Below are positions 22,703 through 33,302 of a stretch of 64,000 nucleotides of DNA, piece after piece. The position numbers and the translations under genes were made by a program. Origin of the DNA: Nigrospora sphaerica (Eukaryota; Ascomycota; Sordariomycetes; Amphisphaeriales; Apiosporaceae). How positions within the stretch are numbered: position 1 is the first letter of the stretch; each line of letters starts with the position of its first letter. The notes under the pieces were generated by a model that made no database searches, had not been told where the DNA came from, and was given only the letters and a program-made list of their open reading frames with translations. Location of the stretch: contig JAGVVL010000001.1 in NCBI GenBank assembly GCA_018287875.1, forward strand, positions 2,108,001 to 2,172,000, given 5' to 3'.

Positions 22703-25384
22703 TGCGAATGCTGGCCCGTCTCTGTGCCATCTTTGCCCCCCTACCATCGTTCCGTCCCTCTCAAAACGAAGGAGGCCCAGAGACGCCCCAATCAGTAACG
22801 GCATGTCGCCGGCTAAGCCCAGCCGAGCCCATCCCATGTATCAGGCCTGCCGTGGTCGCCGTCCACCAGCCGCGTGCTGAGAAGGGCAAGTAGAGAAGAT
22901 GAGGTTAATGCAGAAGGAGCTTCCATGCACCGAGCACACCCCCCTCCCTCATCGAGCCCATCCCGCCCATCTCTATCTCTATGTGGCAGAGGGGGACCCT
23001 GACTTTCCCCGGGGGTCAGGTAGCTTCGCCTACATACAGATCTGACTTGCATGGGACTTATGCAATACGCATCTGACGGCTTCTCGCGACAAGTAGACAA
23101 CTGCATGCGCATACTTGGGTATCAAGGGCCCAAGCACTGGGAGCTCACCCGACGATGCGCACGAAGCTGTCTCCCGCTTCTTCAAATTAATAAGCAGTAG
23201 GGCGTCAGTAAGAGGCGCTCCTTCTTTCTTCTTCCGACTATAATGCTGTCTGCAAGCCCCGGCCGTCACCATGCACGCACTAGCAGCCCTGCGTCTAGGC
23301 AGTTGACCCATGACGGACAGGCCTGCGGCGATCCGCGCCGAAGGATGATCGTTCATATACTGGATCGATTGGGTCACTTGATATTCTTTCGACGGGGCTC
23401 CCAATGGTCGCGCTCAGCTGACCACCCAGCTATAGACTACCTGCAATCGTGCTATGGCCGCCTCGTCTGTGGGCAGCCGGACATGGATGGGCCAACCGCG
23501 CTTCCTTGAACTGCCCCCCCCTCCGGGGTGGTGCGCGCCCCCAAGCGGACGAGGTGCTGCGGCCGTCTTGCGGCCCGTTTTTTGTCAACCTGATCCTGGT
23601 TGCCTGCCGGCTCGAGGTGGAGGGCTTCCAAGCAGCTGGTCTTGGCTTGGAGGGTTCTAGGTCCAGAAGGTATGTATGGGTGTATGCAACATGGATCGCG
23701 AGGTAGCTGGTGAGCAGGTACATACGAGGCGTTCCGGCCCGGAGCTACTCGCAGGCGGATTCGCGATTTCATGCCGTCACCGGCGCCGAGCCAGTACTAA
23801 TTGGGGAATATCTGGAAAGCAAAGCGATGGCTCGGCGTCGGCTGAGCACCGCAGGTTGCTTGACCGGTCAGGAGAAGGGAACGTTGTTAGGTACCGTCCA
23901 GCTTCGCCCGCGTGCCGGCTCTCTCCCCCAGTCAGGCTGGTCTTCCAACTCCCGACTGCCGGGGGCCCTGATGACACACAGATGGCCGTCGCATACACGG
24001 CACGCTGCGCAATACCGAACAGAGAGGTGCGTGGATGTGATGTTTGTTCCGTCACTCCCCAACAACGGGGCCGCCGTCCATTACACAGGGTCCGGTCATC
24101 ACGAGCTTAGCTTTCTGGCTGTTTGCAAGTATGATACGGCCTGTCCTACGTTACAACGACATCTACGTATGTAGCTAGTGACGAAAACGATTAGGCACCA
24201 CGGATGCTGGCTACGTACCGAGTGGGTGGTGGATTTGCCCATCGGTCGCTGTCGGGCGCGGTGCCCTCGCGGTCCTTTGGGTACGCGTGTGATGCACGAT
24301 GCTGCAGCCAAGCCGTGGTCTCACCCTTTGGTCAAGCGGCGCGCGTCGTCGTTTAGCGCCTCTGTCGCAGCGCCCCGACCGACCGTTATTGCTTTTCTCC
24401 GGCCGGGGAGAGAGAAGAAGCGATCGGGGCCTCCAACGACACGCATCGGTTCGGTCCTCCAGCGGCAGGCCGCGCCAGGAGGCGGCGGTTTCATGAATCT
24501 TGCCGTTTACATGCCTGTGCACACTTCGCAGGTAGGCGATAACCAGCGCGCCGCCCCCAGGACGCGGGACGGACAATAGCTAGGCAGGACAGAGAGGTCG
24601 CGGGGCCATGAGAGGGAGAGAGCACCATGGATGAAGCGAAGCTCTTGTGTGTTTCTCTCAGGCCGGCGCCGCGCTGCTCCTGAAACTAGGCCTTTGCGGT
24701 TTCGAAATCCGGAGCAAGGTGCTCGATGGAGAAGGCAGAGCTGACGCCTTGAGCGTCATCAAACGTCATGACCAATCAGCCAGCATCCGGCCGAGGAACG
24801 CTGACTGTATTCTGCGAGCGGATATCTAGGAGGAGCCGACGTGATTGGCCTTGAGCCTCAACCCCCGGTCTCGAACGAAACGCCACAGCTGAAACCCGGT
24901 CTCAATCGGGCAAAACACCAGCGCCCCAAGGTTCACCGTCCCGAGCTGCTCGCCAGAACTGGACAGCGACGGGACAACAGAGTTCAGGCCCGGCGGGCGA
25001 CAAAGAGCCCACCTGCTCCGGCGGCCGTTCAGCAGTTGAATGCGACGTTGCCGCGATAGTCGATCGGCACAGCTCTCGAGCGTGCGCAGGCTGTTTCACC
25101 TTGGGGCCACTACCTGGGCCTTGGCCTCGTCCCGGCGGCATGGAAGGCCCTAGACCAGGTGGCTACGGCGGCACCGCGAGACGTCTTTCACGACGGGGCA
25201 GCGCAGGGCAGACGGAGAACCGTGGGACGCCGCCGGCCACCCTGGTTCCGTCTTTTTCTCTTACCCCTCTTCTACGGGGGACGCATCCAACAAGGTCGCG
25301 TGCGTGGGTGATAGGCAGACTCACTCCCCCCTCGCTACCGGAGCGTTAATGTGTCTCTGTCCGTGTGACTCAGACGTCGCCGGT

Positions 25385-25386
25385 GA

Positions 25387-25419
<33 letters not shown>

Positions 25420-25420
25420 T
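25385..25420. repeat. GACGGC/GAC microsatellite
   Basis: Alternating GACGGC units grade into GAC repeats in non-coding DNA. Confidence 0.85.
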
Positions 25421-28400
25421 GACAAGGGCCGCTGCTACCCATGTAGCGTCTGTGCATCCATCTAGATGTCTGTCCGTCTCGGAGACGAAGGAGAGAGCGG
25501 GCTAGAAGCCGTGGACAGACAGCGGCCACTACAAGCAAGTGGTGTGCAGGCCCCGGCAGGGGTGGGCAGAAGGAAGAGAAGCTGCCGAGGCGTTCTTGGG
25601 TGCCGGGGCAGCTCGGCCTTGACCTGACCCCAAGCACTTCAGCCCTGATTGGGCACGAGGGGCATCTCGATGTGGGTATAAAGGCTACCCAGCTGACACC
25701 TTATTCGAACACAGACAATCTACAAATCATGGGGAGCCGTCGGCTCCACCCTCGTGCGCTCCCTCCCCCATCCGCCGGGACTGTCCCTCCAGCCAGGCAG
25801 TCACCCAAAGACGCGATGCGCACCCGCACATGCCGCCCGTCGCTGGCGACGAGGTGGTAGTCGTAGTGGAGGGGCCCCTTGGACCAGGGAGGAGGGGGCG
25901 GGGGGGCATGGGGCCCTGCCTGGCGCCCATGTCGCTCTCGATGGCGACAGCAACCAACGGAGGAGGACCCGCGGTTGGGTTGAATGGGACAGATCGTCAC
26001 TTGCGATGTAGGCACCCAAGGGTGGGTATCCCTGACGGTCATCGCCCAAGGCACCGGCATTTGCCTCGATCATGTGGCTGGCCTGCCTCGCACTGGCTTC
26101 CAGTCCTTGCCCGCTCGGAAGCTGCCCGGCCTTGTGATAGGCCAGCCCGGAGGAACGGCTACCTACAGGGAGGGCGCGCGCTGCGCTGCCGGGCTGGCTG
26201 ACTTTTCACGGTTTGGCCTGCCTCCCGATTCCGCTGGCTGGCTGGCTAGCTACGTGCTCTTGGCCATTCGTCCCCCGCCGAACTGCACTCCACCAAGCAC
26301 CTTACGATCTCTCCGTTTTTTCGCTTTCTATTTGTAGGTATTGGTAAGGCTTCCGGTACGTCACCTTCTGTCCCCAGTGGCCGTTGGCCCTAAACCGACC
26401 GACGGGACGCCCGCCCTCCCCCCCCTTGTTACCCGCTCATGCAGCGTTGCCGCGTCACACTGGGCCAGTGAAGGGGCTTCGGCTTGCTTCTGCGCATACA
26501 CCCACACGCGTGATAGGAGGTCTCGCCTTGTCGGCGTGGGTTCGTGGTACAGATACCGATCCGCGGCGGCCCCAGGTGCGGTACATTGCGTGCTTCTTGG
26601 GGCGCGGCCCCCCTTTTCCCTCTCTGTTCCACCCTTATGCGAAGAAGGCCTGGAGGCCATGTGTATTACCGGGTGCTGGGCCACGAGAGCACCCGTGCCC
26701 CCTCCCTGTGAGCTTGTCTACCCGCCCCTCCCCCCGAGGCTAACAGAGATAACGGACGGACGCTTCGGTAGCGGTTCCGAACCAGGAGCCGCCCAACTCG
26801 GCTCAGGTAGCACCACATTCGGGGACTTCCAGATCTCGGACACAGCATATTCTGCGAGAGGGCCGGCCCCCATCGTCGAGTTTCAGGCTTATACCGAGTG
26901 GTACACGGACAGCGCGACGGTCCTCGGCTCGTTGGATAACCGCGCTGAGACATTCGGAAAAGATGTGGCTGCGAGGACGCCTCCAACTGCCTAGCGGTGC
27001 AGCTAGAGCGCAGCGGCTTCGAGTGGTACGCTGCGCTTAGTCCTACGTTCGCATGACGGTCCGCTGACATACACGCTGTAATTGCTCTTGGGGCTGCCCG
27101 TAGCGTCTGATGCCCCTGGCGGCGTTTGGCCTATGCACCTAGAGAGACGGCGCAACTCACGGCGAAGCTGCACCCGCTGCGTTGAAGTTACGCCGTCCGA
27201 GCGCCATGACCACAAGGCGGGGGTGGCAGCAGCAGTAACAAGCAATTAGTACAGGCTGCATACGCGAAAAGTAGATCTGCATGACCGGTAGCCCTGTTCA
27301 GTTCCTTTTTTTCTTCACTGTCAGTAGTGCGGGTGACTAGCGTTTCCACCCTCTCAACTGAGTAGGGTCTCTGGAGCCCGCTTTGAAGATCAGACGATGG
27401 GGCCATTATCTGAGTTTTGACCCAAGGCTAGCGTCCATTGTACAATGGGAACTCGACAAGTCCGTGGTGGTGCTCCGAGCTGCAGGATTGGGCGATTATG
27501 CGTCCGCGTGGGTGGCTTTGGATTTACGGGCCTGTAAGAGGGTAGAAAAGGGGATGTTTTTTTTTTCAATACACCGAACTAACTAAAGAAGTCCCTTGCC
27601 TGATCTTTAGGCCCTTGAAATGGCGGGCTGGCCGGCTTACCAAGGCTTATCTGGGTACATTAAATACGTAGAATCCATGGACCGACTTCTTCAGGGCGAG
27701 CAGACACTGCAATGCTCTATTTCGGTCCTTGGGAATCAATCCAGCGCCAGACGAGGTCTCCAGTCTTTGCCCACCACGACTGAAGCGATACCCGACGGCC
27801 CAGGATAATACGGATGAAAGGACCGGGTGAATTAGGTGGCCGTGATACATCACATGCTCTTGAACTTCGGTTACGCTTATAAGCATGAGACGCTCTGGAC
27901 GGTTCTTTGTCAGCGCGACTCGAGTAGCATGCTTGCATGCATGCATGGGGTGCTCCAGCCAGTCATCTTATATACCGTACGTACGCTGTATCTGCCTGCA
28001 TGGAGGTACGCAGTGTACATACATCTACATGGTAAAGGGGTAGTAGTAGACAAGGCTGAGTGGGCAGGCTGGCAGGGCTGTGTCTATTTTACATACATAG
28101 AACCTTCCAAGTCCCCCTACCCAACCAACCTATTGGGAACTGCGTGCGTTGCGGGGAGGTCCCCAAAGCGTCGGTCCCGGGCTGTTGAAATGGGCCCCGC
28201 CAGCCCGCAAACTGATAGCGGCTGGGCGGCCGATAAGGAATTCTGGAGCTGCCACTCGTCACTCTAGCGTCCATGCTCGCGACAGCTTTCGCCTCAAAAT
28301 CATTCTCTTCACGTACCCCACGCTCGCAGCTCGACCGCCCGCAGCGCCGCGCTTACAGGACGCGGCTTCTGGATTGCTGGTACCTGCCGTTTCCGTCAAG

Positions 28401-31400
28401 ATGACGAGCCTCAAGAGGTCGTTGGATACGGATCCGTTCGCCTCCAACATCTCCAGCAAGGTCTACGTTCGTTCGACCAAGAGCGGCAAAGTCCAGAAGA
28501 TTGTCCGCGAGGTCTATCTTCGGCAAGACATCCCCTGCTCGTCGAAGCTGTGTTCGAAATGTCGGTCCCCGGCGAATGCGGCCAACGTCGGTAAGTCGAG
28601 CGTTGATGCGGCGGCCCTCGAGGTCCAGGAACTAATGCAGCGCCAGCGACCCCCTTTGTGCTCTCGGACAAGCCGGCCGGCACACAGTCCTTTCCCCAGG
28701 GGCACTACCTGGTGCCGGACACCAACGCCCTGCTGAACGCCATGGACCTGTTTGAGCAGAGCACATCCTTCTACGATGTGGTCATTCTGCAGACTGTGCT
28801 GGAGGAGCTGCGCAATAGGTCCCTGCCGCTCTACAACCGGCTCATTGGCCTGACCAAGAGCGAAGAGAAGCGGTTCTACGTCTTCTTCAACGAGTTCAGG
28901 CTCGAGACATACGTGGTCCGGGAGCCCGAGGAGAGCATTAATGACCGCAATGACCGCGCCGTGCGGAAGGCGGTGCAATGGTACAACGAGCATCTGGCGC
29001 AGACCAAGGGCAAACAGCTGCCGACTGTCGTCATGCTCACCGACGACAGGGGCAACATCGAGAAGGCCAAGGCGGCCCAGGTTCCCGCCATCACCCTGCG
29101 CGATTATGTTGCCGGCCTCCAGGACGCCGATCGCCTGCTCGACATGATTGCCGAGTCGCAAGAGCGAGGGATTTCCCGAGACAAGAAGTCTGCCGACTTC
29201 CTCTATCCCGAGTACTTCAGCATGTCGAAGATGATGACCGGGGTCAAGAGCGGCATGCTGCACCAGGGCGTCTTCAACGTGTCGCCGTACAACTACCTCG
29301 AGGGCTCCATCAAGGTCCCTGCCTTCCCCAAAGCGCTGCTTGTTCTCGGACGCGACAACATCAACAGAGCGGTCGACGGCGACGTGGTGGTTGTCGAGGT
29401 CTTGCCCAAGGACCAGTGGAAGGAGCCTTCGAGCAAGATCATCGAGGAGGAGACCATTACGAAGAACGAGAATGCCGATGGCGACGAGGGCGAAGACCTG
29501 GTCACCGAGAAGGAGCGGCGCGCGCTCCAGGACGAGGTCAAGAAGACGCACACAACGAGCACCGAGGGCCGGCCACAACCTACGGCAAGGGTGGTCGGCG
29601 TCATCAAGCGCAACTGGCGCCAGTATGTAGGACATGTGGACCCGTCCTCGGTCAGCCAGTCGGCGAAGCAGGGCCGCAAACAAGAGTCGGTGTTCCTCAT
29701 TCCCATGGACAAGAAAATCCCCAAGATACGCATTCGCACACGACAGGCCGGCGAGCTGCTAGGGAAGCGAATCCTCGTCACAATAGACTCGTGGGACCGG
29801 GAGTCGAGGCACCCGGTCGGCCATTTTGTCCGGTCCCTGGGTGAGCTGGAGACCAAGGCAGCCGAGACGGAAGCATTGTTGCTCGAGTACGATGTCCAGT
29901 ATCGGCCATTCCCTAAGACGGTGCTCGATTGCCTGCCCAAGGAAGGGCACGACTGGAAAGTGCCCGCCAGCACAGACGACCCCGGCTGGAAGGGCCGGGA
30001 GGATCTCCGGCCTCTGATTATCTGCAGCATCGACCCCGTGGGTTGCCAGGACATCGACGACGCCTTGCACGCCCGCCCCTTGCCCAACGGCAATTATGAG
30101 GTGGGCGTGCATATTGCCGACGTGTCGCACTTTGTCAAGCCCAACAACGCCATGGATCACGAGGCCAGCATCCGGGGCACGACGGTCTATCTTGTAGACA
30201 AGCGTATTGACATGCTTCCCATGCTCTTGGGCACGGATCTCTGCTCGCTGAAACCTTACGTCGAGCGCTTCGCCTTCTCGGTCCTCTGGGAACTGAACCC
30301 CGACGCTGACATCGTCAATGTGCGCTTCACTAAGTCGGTGATCAAGTCACGCGAGGCATTCAGCTACGAACAAGCGCAGCTGCGCATCGATGACGCCACC
30401 CAACAAGACGAGCTGACGCAGGGAATGAGGACGCTGCTCATGCTTTCGAAGAAGCTGAAACAGAAGCGCATGGATGCCGGTGCTCTCAGTCTTTCGTCGC
30501 CCGAGGTCAAGGTTCAAATGGAATCCGAGACCTCGGACCCGATCGATGTCAAGACCAAGGAGCTGCTCGACACGAACTCGCTCGTGGAGGAATTCATGCT
30601 TCTCGCCAACACCAGCGTCGCGAGCAAAATCTACGATGCTTTCCCGCAGACGGCCATCCTCCGCCGCCACGCCGCCCCGCCCAAGACCAACTTCGATGAG
30701 CTAGCCAACCAGCTCAAGGTCAAGCGCGGCCTGGACCTGCGCGTGGACTCGTCGCGGGCCTTGGCCGAGTCGCTGGATGCCTGTGTGGATCCCAAGGAGC
30801 CCTTCTTCAACACGCTGATCCGCATCATGGGCACGCGATGCATGATGAGCGCCGAGTACTTTTGCGCGGGGACCCAATCCTACCCGGAGTTCCGCCACTA
30901 CGGCCTGGCGTCGGAGATCTACACGCACTTCACCTCGCCCATCCGGCGGTACGCCGACCTGGTGGCCCACCGCCAGCTCGCCGCCGCCATCGACTACGAG
31001 CCCATGCACCCGGCCGTCCGGTCGCGCGGCAAGCTCGAGGCCGTCTGCAAGAACATCAACGTGCGCCACCGCAACGCGCAGCTGGCCGGCCGCGCCTCGA
31101 TTGCCTACTACGTCGGCCAGGCCCTCAAGGGCCGCGTCGCCGAGGAGGAGGGCTTCGTCATGAAGATCTTCAGCAACGGCTTCGTCGTCCTGGTCCCGCG
31201 CTTTGGCATAGAGAGCTTGATCCGCCTGCGCGACCTCGCCGAGCCCGAGCCCGAGAGCGTCTACGACGCCGAGAACTACGTACTCAAGACGAGCGGGTCC
31301 CGCGACCTGTCCGTCGAGCTCTTCCAGAAGGTTATCGTGCGCATCAGTGACGCCAAGGACGAGGCGACGGGCAAGCGAGGCGCCAAGATGGAGTTGGTCA

Positions 31401-31411
31401 AGGTGATATGA
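28401..31411 (+). CDS. dis3: Exosome exoribonuclease Dis3/Rrp44
   Basis: This is the catalytic subunit of the RNA exosome, a 3'-5' exoribonuclease with an endonucleolytic PIN domain (986 residues, near the yeast length). Exons are 28401-28590 and 28641-31411, with a 50-nt intron. The PIN domain covers about residues 85-220, with acidic active-site positions visible in LVPDTNALLNAMD, VLEELRNRS, NDRNDRAVRKA and MLTDDRGN. Cold-shock-like domains follow. The RNB domain has the metal-binding aspartates in CSIDPVGCQDIDDALH (around residue 526) and the conserved HFTSPIRRYADLVAHR. A C-terminal S1 domain lies after about residue 890. An N-terminal Cys motif, CSSKLCSKCRSPA, belongs to the CR3 element that contacts the PIN domain. 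All catalytic residues appear intact. It is transcribed towards dpb4. Confidence 0.97.
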
Positions 31412-32038
31412 AGTCATTGGCAAGGGGGGGTTGCGAGGTACGGGAAAGCATTGGATGCGGCCCTGCCCATGATGATGATGATGGGGGGGGGGGGGGGGGG
31501 GTTGACCACGGATAGAGAGCCGCCGCGGCATGAAATACACAAATCACCCAAACCGAAAAGGCCCCAAAATTCTTGATCTTGATTAGCCTTATTTCATGAA
31601 TGCAGTCGCACCCCTGCGCCCTTCTACGTATTGCCCTTCAGTGGTCGGCGTGTTTTGCGAGCGACCGGCTGCTATGGACGTGGGTGGCATTCCCAGCCCG
31701 CCGACGCGCATCGTCCCGAACTGTTCAAAGCTGACCGGCGCCGGGCGCCTCTGCCGCCATGGCTATATGCGCATCCCCCGGCAACATATGCGCCCAAGGC
31801 CGACCGGGGGGGGGGGGTTTCGACATGTAGGGAGCGGGAGGGTGCAGGGGGGTTTGATCGGATGGTCCCTCTTCTTTTTCCCCCTCTCTTTGGTCCAGGC
31901 ATATGCCGGCCACCAGTCATATCTTGGCGCCAGTCATCCGAGTGGCATTCCGTAGCTATGAAGGCGCCGCGAGTATTGGTCCGCGTCGTCGAGGAATGGT
32001 GGTGGGGGGGTAGTAAGGGGGAAAGCGATACGGTCCGT
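31412..32038. other. Convergent intergenic region of dis3 and dpb4
   Basis: This is the 3' flank of both genes. It holds an ATG triplet repeat followed by a 19-G run at 31483-31501. No gene is seen. Confidence 0.6.
31483..31501. repeat. Poly-G run
   Basis: Nineteen consecutive G residues follow four ATG triplets in the dis3 3' flank. Confidence 0.9.
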
Positions 32039-33302
32039 CTACGAGTCGGAATCGTCGCCGTTGTCGAGTGCCTCGTCGTCCTCCTTCGCATTGTCGCGCT
32101 CCTCGAGCGCATCGTGCGCCTCGTCGTCCTCTTCGTCGTCGTCCTCCTCCTCCTCCTCGTCCTCCACGTCCTCCTCTTCTTCCTCATCCTCGTCCTGGGC
32201 GTCATCGTCGTCGTCGTCTTCGTCGTCGTCTTCGGCGTCCGTGCCGGCGTCCCCTTCGTCCACGTCCATGGCCGAGTCCTCGCCCGCCGCGTTGGGCTTC
32301 ACCTTCTTGGACCGCGGCTGCTGCGCCCCCGCGGCCGAGGCCATCGACGTGTCGGCGTCAGTGGCGCCGTCCGAGGGCGCCGTCGAGGCCGTCGAGGCGT
32401 TTGGGTCGGCAAAGGGGACGCCTTTCTTGGCGGCCGCCACGCGCCGGCGATAGGTGTTGCGTTTTGTGGTGCGGATTTCGTTAAACTCTGGCCCAGAGAC
32501 GTCAACTAACGGGTTTTCCCCGGGTAACGGTTGGCAGGGGGGGGAGGTAGGGGAGGGCCGGCGCACTTTTGAACTCGGCCTGCAGGGTCTCCTGGAACTC
32601 GGGGAACTCGATATCCTCGAGGGCGGCGAAGACGTCGGCGGGCATGATCGTTTTCTTGTTGGCGCCCATGGTGCGTTCGTTCGCGCTACACACGGGTGAC
32701 CACCCACGTCAGTGCCGCCGCGCAGCAGGGCGTTCGGGTAAGGGACGTACGCATTCGCCAAGTGGCTGATGAAGACGGTTGCGCCCTTGGTCATGGCTAA
32801 TATGGCATTGGCCTGGATCTGCGTATTGGGCGGCAGCACACCCTTGGCCAGCCGGGTGATGATGGATTTGGGGAGGTTGAGGTCCTGTACGAGCGCGGCG
32901 CCGTAGGGGCGGCGGCCATTAGCCATACTGTACGTCTGCCGGGGCGGTGTGCCCACGCGCGAAACCACGGCCATCTTATCTCTGCCGGCGGCGCGCGGCC
33001 GGGCGGGAAAAGGCCGGTGGGTGGGTTCGTACCTCGATGGCCACGGTGTCGCGGCCGTCCTTGTCACTCCGCCGGTCCGAGGGGGGCGCCGACTCGCTCG
33101 GGCGGTCCGTGTCCATCTCAACGGGGTCAGCGGCTGGCGTGCCGGCCGGGCGTATCGGGGCCGGGGCGGGCGAGGGGGCAAGCGGAGGGACGGCGGCGGC
33201 GGCGGCGGCGGCGGGCGGCACGGGGCCGTCCGGGTCGTTGAGCACGAACTTGGCCATGGTAACGTCGCTCCGTCTCGACGAGTCGCTCTTGCGCGGCGGC
33301 AT
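32039..33302 (-). CDS. dpb4: DNA polymerase epsilon histone-fold subunit Dpb4
   Basis: This 323-residue protein has a histone-fold domain of the Dpb4/POLE3 type. Dpb4 pairs with a second histone-fold partner in DNA polymerase epsilon and also in ISWI-type (CHRAC) remodellers. Four exons on the minus strand are 33302-33033, 32884-32751, 32685-32567 and 32487-32039; all junctions preserve frame. The histone fold starts at DLNLPKSIITRLAKGVLP and continues through TKGATVFISHLANAANE (across intron 2) and TIMPADVFAALEDIEFPEF. It is preceded by a Pro/Ala-rich 90-residue extension, which begins MPPRKSDSSRRSD. After the fold come the basic TTKRNTYRRRVAAAKKG and a very long Asp/Glu tail of about 70 residues that reaches the C-terminus. 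The acidic tail is typical of the family, but the N-terminal Ala/Pro extension is long. Confidence 0.93.

Larger units (their letters stand above)
18383..28400. other. 10-kb region without a recognisable gene
   Basis: This long interval lies between the divergently transcribed rsc7 (-) and dis3 (+). Many short ORFs occur on both strands, but none has family resemblance, convincing splice structure or a coding-like composition. It contains G-runs (for example 18421-18435), GTC/GAC triplet repeats near 22677-22702 and 25385-25420, a GTT repeat near 19677-19697, and scattered TAGGTA/TACCTA motifs near 20430, 20483 and 22590. It could hold long non-coding RNAs, orphan genes or decayed sequence; none can be shown here. 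Confidence 0.5.

Noticed and set aside
24620..24724. Possible tRNA: 7-bp complementary ends (GAGCACC/GGTGCTC) with a TTCGAAA-like loop between
   Set aside because: The TTCGAAA loop is not followed by a T-stem adjoining the acceptor stem, and no A-box or anticodon arm can be folded. Probably chance complementarity.
26341..26994. 217-codon plus-strand open frame in the gene-poor block
   Set aside because: It begins at TTG, its composition is Pro/Arg/Ala/Ser-biased as expected from GC-rich non-coding DNA, and it has no recognisable motif.
32061..32509. Plus-strand Ser-rich and Val/Leu-rich open frames
   Set aside because: They are shadows of the GAC/GAG-rich acidic tail of dpb4 on the opposite strand.
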